Shown: positions 1 to 11,380 of the stretch, piece by piece
How the letters are laid out: each line of letters opens with the position of its first letter
How positions within the stretch are numbered: position 1 is the first letter of the stretch
NCBI RefSeq assembly: GCF_020921035.1
Contig: NC_063152.1
Coordinates: 12,476,001-12,540,000, forward strand
Source of the DNA: Rhodamnia argentea
Lineage: Eukaryota; Streptophyta; Magnoliopsida; Myrtales; Myrtaceae
DNA length: 64,000 nucleotides
Direction of reading: 5' to 3'
Program-made: the position numbers and the translations under genes
Notes under the pieces: model-generated
Database searches by the model: none
What the model saw: only the letters and a program-made list of their open reading frames with translations
Told to the model about the DNA's origin: nothing

Positions 1-372
1 CAAGAGCTTGGATCCTCTCTCGTGGCTGGTGAGGGCTTGACGGCCTTTGCCGGCCATAGTTAAAAAAAGACAAAGAAAGAAATGAAGGAAAAGAGAAGAA
101 AAGGAAAAAGAAAAGAAAAATTAAAGCATTAAAAAATTTAAATTTAAAAAAATGGTCGATGTCAGCTCTTGCGGTGTCACATAGGAAAACTGGTGTCCAT
201 TTCAATGGTTTTCAACTAAAATTGACCGAATTGACTCTATTAGCAAAACATGAAATATTTGAGGCTTAATTGGCACAATAAAAATTAGATAAAAAAATTG
301 AAATAATTAAAAGGTTTACGATTAAATTGATAAAAGTGCAATATGTTTAAAACTTTTTTGATAATTTTCTCA
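1..372. repeat. Right end of a dispersed MULE/MITE-like repeat, cut by the window edge
   Basis: The last 70 bases (about 300-372) read as a run of 'ggttt..gattaaattg..aaaagtgcaatatgttt', ending in 'ttgataattttc'. This is the same type of terminus seen at the right ends of the elements at 36132-36886 and 42966-43328. A purine-rich A/G tract (61-160) and a GC-rich start precede it, as in other copies. The left end lies outside the window. Family assignment is by comparison within this window only. Confidence 0.5.
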
Positions 373-1202
373 CATAATTTGCTGTACAATCTTAAGCAGA
401 ACTTTCATTGAAAATCTAGTTATTAGAGAGCAAAAAGAAAAGAGAAAAACGAAAAAGAATGAATGAAAGAAGAAAAGAAGAGGCCAATAAATTACTGACA
501 CTTGGCAGAAATGATAACAATTTCAACGAGGTATGGATGTGGATTCTTTTTCAACCATGGCTTTTAGTTATGCAATTCCGAAAAGATGATGCATCATAGA
601 AAAGTGCACTGCCAATTTCCTCTCCATGTTATTCTTTTGCATTGCAATATTCTTATTACAGTACTTAAATCAATTGTCAAATATCATTGAAGAATTCCAA
701 TTGAAAGACATTATGTTGTTTTATGTTAGGATGTGTCTTTCTCACGAAAATAAATTTATTTGGTAACTGAAACATAACTAACCTATGATATGATCCAATG
801 ATCTTTGACTTTGAGACGAAGACGAAGTCACATAGATATTCATTTCGGAATTTCTTATAGATTGAATATAAATCAGTTGCATAATCTCCTTTACTTCACG
901 AAAATAAATGGACGAAATAATCAACAATGTTGAATGCCCGAGAAAATCGCTTGGAAAGCCGGGTAAAATAGAAATTGTTTTTTTTTTGCTTTCTCGCTTT
1001 CGGCCACATGCCTTAATGTCTACCTAACATACTCGTCTTGATTTTCATAGACGCGATAGTAATTAGTATGTGAATCATGATTAGGATACCCATATCCACA
1101 ACGATAAATAACCTTACTATTATTCGAATCCATCTTATAGAAGGTGACAACCCAAAAGAGATTGTCCTCCACATGCTCATACTAAATTTGACGTTCATAT
1201 CC
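373..1202. other. Intergenic DNA upstream of the MADS-box gene
   Basis: The sequence is AT-rich with short purine tracts (around 420-490). The only open frames are short and unlike any protein I recognise. It presumably includes the distal promoter of the MADS-box gene. Confidence 0.5.
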
Positions 1203-1211
1203 ACTATAAAT
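1203..1211 (+). promoter_or_regulatory. TATA-like box of the MADS-box gene
   Basis: The string 'actataaat' lies about 80 bases before the chosen ATG at 1286, a normal spacing for a plant TATA box with a short leader. This is a motif match only. Confidence 0.4.
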
Positions 1212-1285
1212 GCGTGCATTTTCTCTCCATTATCTCATCACGACTTTGCTTGTTGACTATTGTGTTGGATAACTTCCTTTCGACT

Positions 1286-1840
1286 ATGGCACGAAGACAG
1301 GCAAGAGGGGGTCGAAGAGCTGAGATGAAACAAATCGCAAATGAGAATAGCAGGCAGATCGCATTTTCAAAACGTAGATCCAGTATCTACAAGAAGGCGA
1401 GCGAGCTCGTGACGCTCTGCGGGGCGGAGGTGGGATTGGTAGGAGCCTCGCCTACCGGAAAACCCTTTTCCTTCGCTCATCCATCCATCGACGCGGTCGC
1501 CAACCGGTTCCTCGACCGAAACCCTCCGCCCGCCGATAGGCCTCGCGCTTTGGTTGAGTACTATCATCGGGTCCAATCTGATGAGCTCAACCGGCAGCAT
1601 GAGGAGCTCTCCAATCAAATCCAAGCCGAGAAGGAGCACGGCAAAGTGTTGGCGCAACTGACCGGAGGCAAAAGCGATGTGGGCTGGTGGGAGGCTCCCA
1701 TCGAAGAGCTCAACCGGGAAGAGCTCCTCCAAATGAAGGGTCGAATGGAGGACCTTCGGCGGAGGTTGTTGAAGGCGATCGATCAGCAGGCTCGGGGAGA
1801 CGCGTCCGCATCCCTTCAAGGACAGAATTTAGAGAAATAA
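1286..1840 (+). CDS. Type I MADS-box transcription factor, AGL61/AGL62-like (M-alpha)
   Basis: Intronless gene of 184 residues, as is usual for type I MADS genes. The MADS DNA-binding domain fills residues 1-76, with the core 'IAFSKRRSSIYKKASEL', then 'LCGAEVGLVGASPTGKPFSF' and 'HPSIDAVANRFL'. The phrase K-P-F-S-F-A-H-P-S-I is the AGL62-type (M-alpha) signature. There is no K-domain. Residues 90-165 are charged and helical-looking, a likely dimerisation region. The open frame continues 24 codons upstream, but the ATG at 1286 begins directly at the MADS domain (MARRQARGG) and is preferred. Oddities: the usual hydrophobic 'IVFSP' strand reads 'LVGASP', and the N-terminus is Arg/Gly-rich. Family members act in the nucleus, in the central cell and endosperm; that role is inferred here. 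Base composition is clearly more GC-rich than the flanks. Confidence 0.85.
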   Translation: MARRQARGGRRAEMKQIANENSRQIAFSKRRSSIYKKASELVTLCGAEVGLVGASPTGKPFSFAHPSIDAVANRFLDRNPPPADRPRALVEYYHRVQSDELNRQHEELSNQIQAEKEHGKVLAQLTGGKSDVGWWEAPIEELNREELLQMKGRMEDLRRRLLKAIDQQARGDASASLQGQNLEK

Positions 1841-3812
1841 TCCCTTGGCGAAAATTGTTTCGAATTCCGCTCTCCCGAGATACAAGAATAAGGATGAACT
1901 AGTCTGGGAGATGATGATATGCGCTTATTATTTATGATGTTGATTGGTATCTTTCATAGATAAGAGATTATGGATGGTGTTCTTGATGTCTTGAGCCCAT
2001 TTGCATTTGCTATTGCTTAACTATCAATTAGACGAACAAAGCATGCGCCAAATTTGACCCACAAAGCGAGAGTAGCTCGATAAATTTATTTTAAACTTGA
2101 GGACACTAACTTGAACCGGAAGTTCCGTTTTGTTTGGACCACATATATTCCTCGAGGCTTGCCAGTCGTGTCGGAGGTTGCCAGCCGTTAGTCATCACTA
2201 CCGGTGTTGTTTTCGGAAGAGTACAGGACCTGCTGTGTTCTCCTCTGCTTCGCGTCCAGGGGGTATTGTAGTGGCAAAATTGCTCTCTAGACTCGCTCGT
2301 TAGCCGCGATTCTGAACGTTGGAGATCGGCCAAGCTTCCATCATCGATCTAGTCACCGATGCAGCTCTGTTTTTGAGTCGCCGACTAGCTAACGCCGAAT
2401 GCCCCGTCCTGCTCTATTTTGATTGGAGACGAAACAGGGTATGTCACCGTCTCCGTTAGAGTCGGGGTTGGTTTTACACTAGTACACCTTCTTGATTCCG
2501 AATGCTCTTTATCATGTTTGCACGAGTCTAACCTAGAAGCAGAACACACTCGATGATTCATTTCATTACCCGAACAAATGCGCGTAATATGTTCGATGAT
2601 ATGTCTCTGAGACGGGGATGTGAAAAAGCTTTTCGGAGGAATCGATCCGCTCAATTGGGCTTTTGAAATCAAGGCTTCGAGCAATTTTGCCACTGGAGAG
2701 GGCAAAAGACTAGTGCAGCATGGCCTAGATAATGGGATAGACATCTTATCCACTGCTTAAGGACTTTGGCGACAAGGGTCCTTCATTTACCGTAACAATC
2801 TTACAATCTCGATGTATCGGTTCTTACTAGTGACACATCTAACCTTTCTTATATTGAGAAACAAATTTAATCTTTTAATCAGCCACTCTAAGGGCAAATT
2901 TTGGTCTAGAGCTAGGTCCGCATAAGTTGGATCCATCATAACCGTTGATCATATTGACTCCATATGAGGTTCCCACATGATTAACTGATATTACTAGGTC
3001 CATACAAGTTTCTTCCCATAGAGCCTTACTGGACTTCTCTGAAATTTCAGAAACATGTCAATGAATAGAACGCTAGATACTCGTTTCCTAGAGTTTTTCT
3101 GAAGGAATCCCGCCAACTTTGGAAGTTCTCTAGTTATCTGTACAGTTATGATATGGAAATATAATTTATCATTCATGTAATTAACTCTATTGGATTAGGT
3201 ACAAGACACAAATTCAATTTAGCACAATTCTATGTACTAATCACTCCATGTATGGGTCGGTTTCACTCGCTCAAAGCTTATGTTGCCTCTTGCCTAATCC
3301 ATAGGATTACGGAGCTGTTTAGGCTCGAATATATCCGACTAAATTTGGCTTTCTTGTTAATTAGAAGGAGCGTGGTCCGCCCGACGAACAATAAGGGGAA
3401 GACAGATGAGGTGTTTCTGTTAAAGTAATATATTTATGTGACATTTTTTTATTTACTACAAATCTTGCAGTAGATAAAAAACTATCACAAAAAAAAAATA
3501 ATAAATATTTAAAAATTATTGTGGGATCTACTCTTTCAAGAATTTATGGCTCACACATGCGGTTATTTGTATAGTTACCAAGAATTGTTATGCTAGCAAA
3601 ATCCTACTGCTAAATGAAATGAAGGTGATATCCATCTATATTTTCCTTTCTTGATTTAGATCCCGAGTATTTTCCTTTTCCGTGGTTGAACAACACACAT
3701 TGGAACTGATTTTCATGTTCAAATGTAAAACGTTGAATGATCTACATGATCTCAGGTTCCAGATTGACTGAAAAGAGGAAAACGAAAGAAAATTAGGGAA
3801 AAATAAATAAAT
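1841..3812. other. Intergenic region with no recognised gene
   Basis: It contains two open frames on the minus strand (2106-2333 and 2385-2753) with balanced base composition, but neither resembles a family I know. A 16-base inverted match around 'gagcaattttgccact' links about 2272-2287 and 2675-2690. The region 2100-2760 is less AT-rich than its surroundings and could be a decayed gene or transposon. From 2800 to 3810 it is ordinary AT-rich spacer. Confidence 0.4.
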
Positions 3813-4376
3813 TCAGCAGCTGTTATCTATCCCCAGCCCATCAGAATTAGCTTTCCTTCCCTCCTCAGCCAAAGCTGCTTTAGCTGAAATGATCTTAGCA
3901 GGCACTAGGGAAGCCTCAAAGACAGAGCAATCCACCCAATCCTTCAACAGCTCCTCTTGACCCCAAATCTCCGGTATCCCAACGCACCCCGCGACCTCAG
4001 CCTGGTGTCGCTTCAGCCTCTCCCTGCCTTTCTCTTCTTCTTCTTCCTCCTCCTCTTGTTGCTCTTCCTCTTCCTGCGTGTGGTGATCTCCTTCGCTGTT
4101 GTTGTCGGTCTCATGTTCTGCTCGGGTGGGTACGGATGGACTTATCCGCCCCAGCTTTTTGTCTGAATCACGCCGACCGCCATTATCAACCTCAGGAGAA
4201 GGGACTTGTGTTTCTTCTCTTATCTCAGCATTTGATGCATCGGAATCAGATTGAGCTGAATCTTGTGGGGCACTGAACTTTTCACCGTGTTCTTGATCTT
4301 CCTTCATGTGGGAATGGATTTGAGTCTTGTCTGTTGTCTCATTCACTGCTCTTCCTGTGCTTGCTCTTTGTTCCAT
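3813..4376 (-). CDS. BIC1: BIC-like protein (blue-light inhibitor of cryptochromes)
   Basis: Intronless, 187 residues from the ATG at 4376 (MEQRAS). The C-terminal third carries the BIC signature from residue 117: '[14 protein letters not shown]', then '[14 protein letters not shown]', then '[18 protein letters not shown]'. In Arabidopsis this region binds the photolyase-like domain of photoexcited cryptochrome CRY2 and stops its oligomerisation, giving negative feedback on blue-light signalling. Residues 1-100 are acidic, Ser/Asp-rich and probably disordered, and a glutamate/glutamine run (about 101-115) directly precedes the motif. A longer open frame starts at 4550, but its first 58 residues have no BIC likeness, so the internal ATG is preferred. 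BIC1 versus BIC2 is not resolved; the symbol means family level. Family members act in the nucleus; no localisation signal was assigned here. Confidence 0.82.
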   Translation of the reverse strand: MEQRASTGRAVNETTDKTQIHSHMKEDQEHGEKFSAPQDSAQSDSDASNAEIREETQVPSPEVDNGGRRDSDKKLGRISPSVPTRAEHETDNNSEGDHHTQEEEEQQEEEEEEEEKGRERLKRHQAEVAGCVGIPEIWGQEELLKDWVDCSVFEASLVPAKIISAKAALAEEGRKANSDGLGIDNSC

Positions 4377-5053
4377 CTCTGCTGCTATCTTTTTGGAGAA
4401 GAAGATTGCATGGAGAGGCTCATTTGGGTACGGGAATAAAAGCAAACGAGAATGGATGGGACGTTGAGTTACCACGTCAACCCAACAGTTCAACATTTTG
4501 TATGGTATTTGACAAGTGTACGTGTCTTTTTCCTCCTTTAATTCCCCCATTTTTGTGTGGCTTTCTTTCAGCTCCTAATGCACCCACAAGAGAGAGATCT
4601 TTAGAATTTTGTGAGGTTGATATCACATTTTGTTTCAGTTCTTGGTTGAGGTTGAGGTTGATGTTGACTTTGATGAATGTGATTTTTGGCGTTTGGCCAG
4701 GGAGGTTTGTGTTTGATTGGAAATTGGTAAGGGGCCTTTTATTGTTTGGATTTTTGTTATTTCCAATCTTCTTAAAATGGGGCAAAAAGAAGCGTCGTTT
4801 CTTCTATTTAAGAATTTATTTGTTCCCGAAAAATAAATGATTTTGAAAATATTTTCTTAAATTCGTCATTTGAATCCCTTGAAATAATTAGTCAAAAAAT
4901 GACATTTTTATTATCGATATCTAAATATTTTTGTGAGCGATTAGAATATTTCTTAGTCATTTGTTTTTTCGGAAGTAATACAAGTGAGAAACTTTTTTTT
5001 TTCTCAAAACATGCATTTTGCTCAAGACAAAGGTACCCTTAGTTTATAGGAAA
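4377..5053. other. Upstream region of the BIC-like gene
   Basis: About 680 bases between the BIC start and the transposon at 5054. AT-rich, with no further gene visible. It presumably contains the BIC promoter, read leftwards; I could not assign light-response elements with confidence. Confidence 0.4.
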
Positions 5054-6523
5054 TTGCTTACCCGAACGCCCCCAAAGTGAGACGGTGGGACGATCGGTTT
5101 ATGGCCACAAACTTGATTTGGGAAAACCGGATTACTTGCCGATCCGATTTCACTATTTTGACTTGGGATGAGCAAAAAAATCATGATCCATCTAAACCGG
5201 ACTGGATCGCACCCCAACCGTTTGATTTTGGATGGAATCGGCGGGTAACGGTCCAGGCCCCAGTTTCAATTTTCTAGAACCGGCGGTTATTGGTTTGGCT
5301 CCCAATTTCAGGTGGAAACCATCTAAGCCGATCGGTCCTTTTGTATAATACAGATGTATATTCTTTTGTTTGTGTTTGTGTTGCATGGGAAGGTTATATC
5401 TCGCAATCAAGTAGAACATAGTCATTGCTATGACCTTCAATCCTTTGATTCTAACATAAAACTTGCTATTCTAGTAGAAAACTTCAAGTGTCCAAAGTGT
5501 AAGCTTGATACGGTTTACCGTTCTTCCATTTGGAGCATTACACTAAACCTTCCCATCAAGGACGCAAGGTTCAATTCAAGGGCAATTTCTCCAAAAGCGG
5601 TTTCCTTTTCCTTTTTTATTGATGTTGATGCTCGGTAGGATAGTAACCGAGATCCAATCGGGAATCGATCCGAACCAGTGGTTCGATTCTCGAACAGATC
5701 TCTGGAACAAGCGGGTGATTCATGGTTCACATTTTGCGGAACCGGTCCCTAGCGGCCGGTTCTCAATTCTAGGGTGGGAACCACCCATCTTGGAACTAAT
5801 CACCCCCAATTTTGACATCTCATTTCATTTTTTTTTATAACTTTTACGTGTTTTTATTGTAAGCTAAAATTAGGAGACAAAGCATACAAGATAATTACGT
5901 TTCTATATTTTTTTTTAGTTATTAAGAATTGAGAAAAGCTAAGATGATAGTCCGTTAGAGTGATGGACCCACATGCATCACATATCCAAGTGATACGCTT
6001 GTCGGTCAAAAGTCCACATTTGACATGTACGTACTACATATCCTTGTAATATGCTTGTCACCCAAAAGCCCACTCTAAGATGTACACACTCCACATGATA
6101 TGCTGGTTAGCTAAAAGTTCACATATGACATGTACGGTTCAAGTTGCATGGTTGAGTGGCGGTATTGTCACCCGAGCAAAGTCTTTAAGAATTTTTTCAG
6201 AATTTTGGAAACAAAATCCACGTAATTTTTTTATTTGGCCGAAGAATAATATCTACTATTTTAAAAGTTGCAATTTATTATTTGAATATTATCAATTAGA
6301 TATGTTTCATTAGAACCTTGATTATGTGGGCCTTCTTATAATTTTGTTTTACAATTTTAGCTTACAATAAAAACACATAAAGTAAAAAGGAAAAAGGAAG
6401 ACGGGAAATATGGAGTCAAAATACCGAAACCGGATAAGCAATTGGCCGATTTCCACAAATCAAATTTGTGGCCATTAATAGATCGTCCCACTATCATTTT
6501 TTGGGGGACGATCAGCTTAGCAA
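5054..6523. mobile_element. Non-autonomous element with long terminal inverted repeats (outer element)
   Basis: The left arm from about 5054 and the right arm ending about 6523 are inverted copies of each other. 'gtgggacgatc' at 5084-5094 mirrors 'gatcgtcccac' at 6481-6491, followed in both arms by 'tggccacaaa.ttgattt'. Further in, 5848-5871 and 6353-6376 are a perfect 24-base inverted match. Without its nested insertion the element is about 0.8 kb. It has no transposase. Exact ends and target duplication are not settled, so the superfamily is unassigned. Confidence 0.65.
5163..5808. mobile_element. hAT-like non-autonomous element nested in the outer element
   Basis: 646 bases flanked by a perfect 8-base direct repeat ATTTTGAC (5155-5162 and 5809-5816); 8 bases is the hAT superfamily target-site size. 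The ends are inverted and imperfect: TTGGGATGAGCA on the left, and TGGGGGTGATTA read from the right end. The interior is rich in 'ccggtt/aaccgg' strings and has no transposase. The opposite arm of the host element (6353-6440) runs through this position without an insertion. Related termini occur at 40632-41275. Confidence 0.75.
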
Positions 6524-6871
6524 AGTCCTAATTTGTATAGGCGACTTGGAGACTCATTATTTGAGAGAAAAGTTTGAAGGAGATATTTTGTTGACGGTGA
6601 TGGACAACTTTAACCACCACCATTCATTTCGTCTTCACTTGCTCAAAAACTCCAACAACTCTATTTATTACGCAAAAAAAAAAATTTAAATATATATTTT
6701 TAAAAATAATCGCTTATATATCTTGACTAATGACTGAAATTTTCATTATCAATAACAATTTATATCTAAACATTTTCTTAAATGACAAAAAAAGCTTATT
6801 CGTTTAATAATATTTCCACGCGATACAAGGGATCATTATTAGAAAAAATATCTTACAAATCATTCCTTTTT
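6524..6871. other. Spacer between the inverted-repeat element and the copia element
   Basis: About 350 AT-rich bases with an A/T-rich stretch at 6670-6720. No gene or RNA seen. Confidence 0.4.
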
Positions 6872-7138
6872 TGCTGCTTGTGAGATAAACTTGCCAAATC
6901 ACAGTAAGATTGAGGATCAAGGTCCAATGTGTAATAGTTGAATTTACCATAAAATTCATAGGCTTGTTTAGTAACTATGATATACTCTTCTTTATTTGAG
7001 GAGAATGTATCTCTCCCACGAAGCTAAGAAATATGGAGAGGCTTCAAAGGAACTTTTTCTTGGTTGACTGAACCACATAAAACATTTGTTCATATTCCCT
7101 CTTCTCTATTTTTTCTATGTTTGTATTAACTCGCGACA
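6872..7138 (+). repeat. 5' LTR of the copia element
   Basis: Aligns with 11381-11660 over its whole length: shared blocks include 'gataaacttgccaaatca', 'taagattgaggatcaag', 'actcttctttattt' and 'aggagaatgtatct', and both end 'attaactcgcg.ca'. Its left end lacks about six bases relative to the 3' LTR and begins TGCTGC instead of TGTTGG. Confidence 0.85.
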
Positions 7139-7150
7139 TTGTATCAGAAC
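7139..7150 (+). other. Primer-binding site (initiator tRNA-Met type)
   Basis: 'ttgtatcagaac' follows the 5' LTR directly. It is two bases off TGGTATCAGAGC, the usual plant copia site complementary to initiator methionine tRNA. Confidence 0.75.
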
Positions 7151-7254
7151 AAACAAGATCAACATCAAGCTCATACGCTGCTTGCTACTTCATTGGCTAT
7201 TGCATCTTGTCTTTTTAATCAAAGAAGTTCTCTCGTTTTCGTTATTTTTGCACA

Positions 7255-8149
7255 ATGACCAACACCTTTGTTACCATCGATTTAGGTCATTTTGGCTCGA
7301 ATGAAATGAGTTCTCGACTTACCTCTATCCTTTTCAATGGCTGCAATTACCTCCCCTGGTCTCGGGCGGTTGCAATTGCTATTGAAGGCAGGTCAAAGTT
7401 TGGACATGTTAATGGTTGGATCAAACCACTTCCTATCACTAATCGTAATCGAGTGGTAAGCTATTGACAATCTTGTCATATCATAGATTTTTAACTCCGT
7501 GGATCCCTAGATTTGAGATTTTGCATATTCTGATACTATAAAGGCCCTATGAGATTCTTTTTGTGATATGTATGGACATCAAGAAAATGTTTCCCGAATT
7601 TTTAAGTTGCAATATTAGATTGCTCATACCGAGCAAGCCTTTGGCCAATTTTTTACTGAACATCTTGGCAATCACAAACGGAAACGGGATGAACTCTGAT
7701 AGTATCATCCTCCAATTCAATCTGTTGATGTGTTTTCTCAACGAGAAGAACAAGATCACATATTTTAGTTGCTTGCTAGTATTCAACCTAAATATGAAGA
7801 TTTTAAGAGACAAATTCTTATGAGTGCTACTCTACCATCTTTTACTAATATATGTGCCAATATTCAACGAGAAGGAACCCATCGAAGGGTGATGAATACC
7901 AAACCCAAATCACGGGGAGAACCGGTAGGGAGTTTAGCTAATGCAGCTAATGCTGGCAACCAAGCTAGTACTGGCATTCGTTTTAATGGCGCCAAAGGGA
8001 AAGGTCGCGGCCGTAATACTAAGTTTCATGGTTTCCATTGTAGCAAAGATGGGCATACCGACGATCGTTATTGGGATCTGCACCCTCACTTGCGACCCAA
8101 GAAGGACAAGGCTATAAATAAGACTATGGATCCTAAAGTTGCTAGTTAG
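7255..8149 (+). pseudogene. copia gag remnant
   Basis: Starts 'MTNTFVTIDLG', followed by 'LTSILFNGCNYLPWSRAVAI' and 'GHVNGW', the start of a copia gag (UBN2/retrotran_gag) domain. Stops and frame changes follow after 7467. A zinc-knuckle remnant lies at about 8026-8103 (FHGFHCSKDGHTDDRYWDLH), where the first and last cysteines of the CCHC motif are replaced by Phe and Tyr. Not functional. Confidence 0.8.
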
Positions 8150-8249
8150 GTCACCAGTCTAGATCTTCAAATCTCTCTAGAACAAATATCCTTGCAAGTA
8201 AAGCAGCTAATGTCCTCTAGCGGTGTGTCTCGGTCGAGTTCTGACTAGG

Positions 8250-11200
8250 GAAATATGGCTCAAACTTTTGGTAATGTATTTGCCCTATATGCATTCTCTA
8301 TGGATAGCTTTATAATTGATTTAGGAGAAATTGACCACCTTTGCGGTAGTTCTCGTTGAATAACTCATTTGCGTGAGGTTCCTACTCTCCTATTACGGTT
8401 GCGAATTGTGAAAAGATCCATATTCAAGGGATTAGGAAACTGGATTTATTTTCCAACTCTAACGAGGTGTTATTTGTGCCATCATTATCTTTTAACTTAT
8501 TATCTGTTAGCAAAATTACCAAGGATCTAAATGGCAATGTTACTTTTCCAACTCTAATAAGGTTATCTTTCAAGACATGACCACAGGGAGGGAGGTTGTT
8601 GAAGGTGGGTTTCAAAAGGGGCTATATACTCTTGATTTTTTTTAGTACGGTTTTGGTTGTTAGCCAGGATAAAGGGTTAACATCGAAACTATGGAAGTGG
8701 TGTGTGGGGCACCCATCAGATCGGGTATTACGATCTATTGATCCTACTTTTCTCTAGATTCAAGCTCTTGTGAAACTTGTCATTTTGATAAACAACATAG
8801 ATTGCCTTTTTCCCAAAGGATGAATAATGCATCTGAACTATTTGAGTTGATTCATTATGATGTTTAGCATAATGCGCCAGTGGAATCTCGAGATGGTTTT
8901 AAGTACTTTGTAACGTTTATAGATGATCAATCTCGAACTATTTGGCTGTGTTTGCTTACATCTAAAAGTGAAGTATTGAGAGTCTTCAAGGAATTTACTC
9001 GAATGACCTATACGTAGTATGAAACTCAGATTAAATAATGCGCACCGACAATAGAAACGAATATACCAATCACCCCTTTGAGTCATTTTTCAAAAGTCTA
9101 GGTATTGTACACCTGACTTCATGTGTTAAAACTCCCCAACAAAATGGGGTTGCAGAGAGTAAAAATCGTCATTTATCACGGCTGTTTTATGGAAACTTAT
9201 TTCAATATTTTTGGTTGGATGCGGTCCTAACAAGTTGCTATTTGATCAATCATCTTCTTAGTAAGGTGCTGTAACACAAATATACTATGAAAGTACTACA
9301 TGGTCAATCAATTAATCTTTCTCATCTCTTAGCATTCAGTAGTGTGTGCTATGTTCACACTTCATCGGGGACTAATTAGATCCTTGTGCAAACAAATGCA
9401 TTTTTTTTTTTTTTTGCATATTCTAATGTTAAGTTTATAAATGCTTTGATCCCTCCACGAAAAAAAATGCTTATATCTCAGGATTTATGTTTGATGAAAC
9501 TCACATATATTTTCCTTCCAATGACCAAATTCAGGGGGAGAATAGTGGTGACTATACTAACAACTATGATTACAATGCATTCGAAATGGAATTTGCTCCC
9601 CGATTGTTTGTTTTTGATGATTTGGTGATTGATGAAAACCAGAGAGATGGGAGAAACACTTTTAATCAACCCTACTTTAGCTCCCGATCCTGTTGAGGAA
9701 ATAACTCCTTTTCGTCGATCAACCGTCTTAAATTTGTCATGAATCAATCGTCTATGGCCTATCCCATTTAGGCTTAAATTTGCCATGATTACATCTGTCT
9801 AGAGTTTTGTACCTTCCTATCAGCTATAGATACCAACATTGAGTTTGCAAACTTTCTTGAATCACAACAATTAGCTATGCGGAGGAAGGCCAAGGATGAG
9901 AAACTACAAGCCCTTGACAAAAATTAGACTAGAGATATTATTCCATCACTTACTGGAAAACTTCATGTTGGTTGTCAATGGGTTTACAAAATCAAGTAGA
10001 AAAGTGATGGTTCAATTGAGAGGCACAAAGCTAGATTGATCGCCAAAGGATACACCCAAACATATGGAGTGGAATACAAAGAAATGTTTGCTCCTATAGT
10101 AAAAATGAATACTGTTAGAGTTCTCATGTCATTTGCTGTCAATTGTGGTTGGTCTCTGTTCCCAATGGATGTTAAGAATGCGTTCCTTCATGGAGAACTT
10201 TAAGAAGAAGTATACATGGACCTCTCTCCGGGTCACCCATCAGGATTTGTTTGCAAACTCAAGAAGGCAATCTATGGTCTCAAGCAGTCACCTCGAACAC
10301 GGTATGGAAAGTTTAGTGCAGCCCTGGTAACTTTTGGTTTTAAAATGGGTGAGTCCGACCATTTTCTATTTGTTAAGAAAAATTCTAAAGGAATTGTAGC
10401 GGTCTTAATATATATTGATGACATTGTCATTACCGGTGAGAATCTACAAGAGATTGAATCTCTCGAAAAATATTTACATGAGAAGTTCGACATCAAAGTT
10501 TGACATCAAAGATTTGGGTCGGTTGGGATACTTCCTTGGAATTCAAGTTGCTAGTTCCAATAAAGGATTGTTTCTTTCTCAGAGAAAATATGCATTGGAT
10601 ATGTTAAAGGAAACAAGAAAATTAGGGGCCAAACCTACATAGTCTTTTGTGGACTTAGGGAACAACGTGATAAAAAATACTTCTCCTCTTTAGATTTTCG
10701 CCAATTTCAAAGATTAGTTGGTCAGCTAATTTATTTGACTATCACGCGAATGAACATTTCATATGCCGTTATCTTTGTGAGCCAATTTATGCATGCTCCT
10801 ATCGAAGGTCACGTGGAGCTTGTTGACCGTATATTGAGATATTTGAAATCATGGCTAGGACATGGCATTCTTATAAAGAAATATGGTCACACTGAGGTTG
10901 TTGGATATGCTTATGTTGATTGGGTTGGTAGTCCCACTGATAGGAGGTCTACCACTATTTTTTGTACTCTTGTAGGAGGTAATTTTGTTACGTGGAAAAG
11001 AAAAAAACTATGGTTGCTTGTTCGACCGCTGAAGGAGAATACAGAGCTATGGCATCAACGACATGTGAATTGGTTTGGCTTTGCTTCCTATTAAGTGACT
11101 TGGGTTCTGAAGGATCTCATGGTCTTATGAATCTATTTTGTGATAACCAAGCAGCAACTCACATTGCGTCAGATCCGGTTTTTCATGAAAGAACAAAACA

Positions 11201-11320
11201 CATAGAAGTCGATTATCATTTTGTTCGATGGAAAGTTCAGGACAAAACTATCGATAATTCTTTATGTTCAAAGCAAAGAACAACTTGCTGATGTGTTTAC
11301 TAAACCTCTTAAGTAGTATT
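8250..11320 (+). pseudogene. copia pol remnant (protease, integrase, RT, RNase H)
   Basis: Pieces in order across frames. Protease near 8310 (FIIDLGEIDHL; the catalytic D-S-G reads D-L-G). Pre-integrase 'GHPSDRVL' near 8710. Integrase core 'FVTFIDDQSRTIW' near 8905, 'RTDNRNEY' near 9040 and 'QQNGVAESKNRHL' near 9138. RT 'MDVKNAFLHGEL' at 10166-10200 followed by an in-frame TAA at 10201, 'CKLKKAIYGLKQSPR', and the active-site loop 'YIDDIVI' near 10411. A 13-base near-exact duplication (10487-10512, 'gacatcaaag' twice) shifts the frame. RNase H 'ACSTAEGEYRAMA' and 'DNQAATHIASDPVFHERTKH', ending 'QLADVFTKPL' near 11283-11312. Confidence 0.88.
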
Positions 11321-11370
11321 TCAATAACTATTGGCTAAGTTGACCTCAGAAGACATCTTCGTCACAACTT

Positions 11371-11380
11371 GGAGGAGGAG
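11371..11380 (+). other. Polypurine tract
   Basis: 'ggaggaggag' abuts the 3' LTR start, the position of the plus-strand primer. Confidence 0.75.

Noticed and set aside
2385..2753. 122-codon open frame on the minus strand
   Set aside because: No family motif; composition alone does not support a gene.
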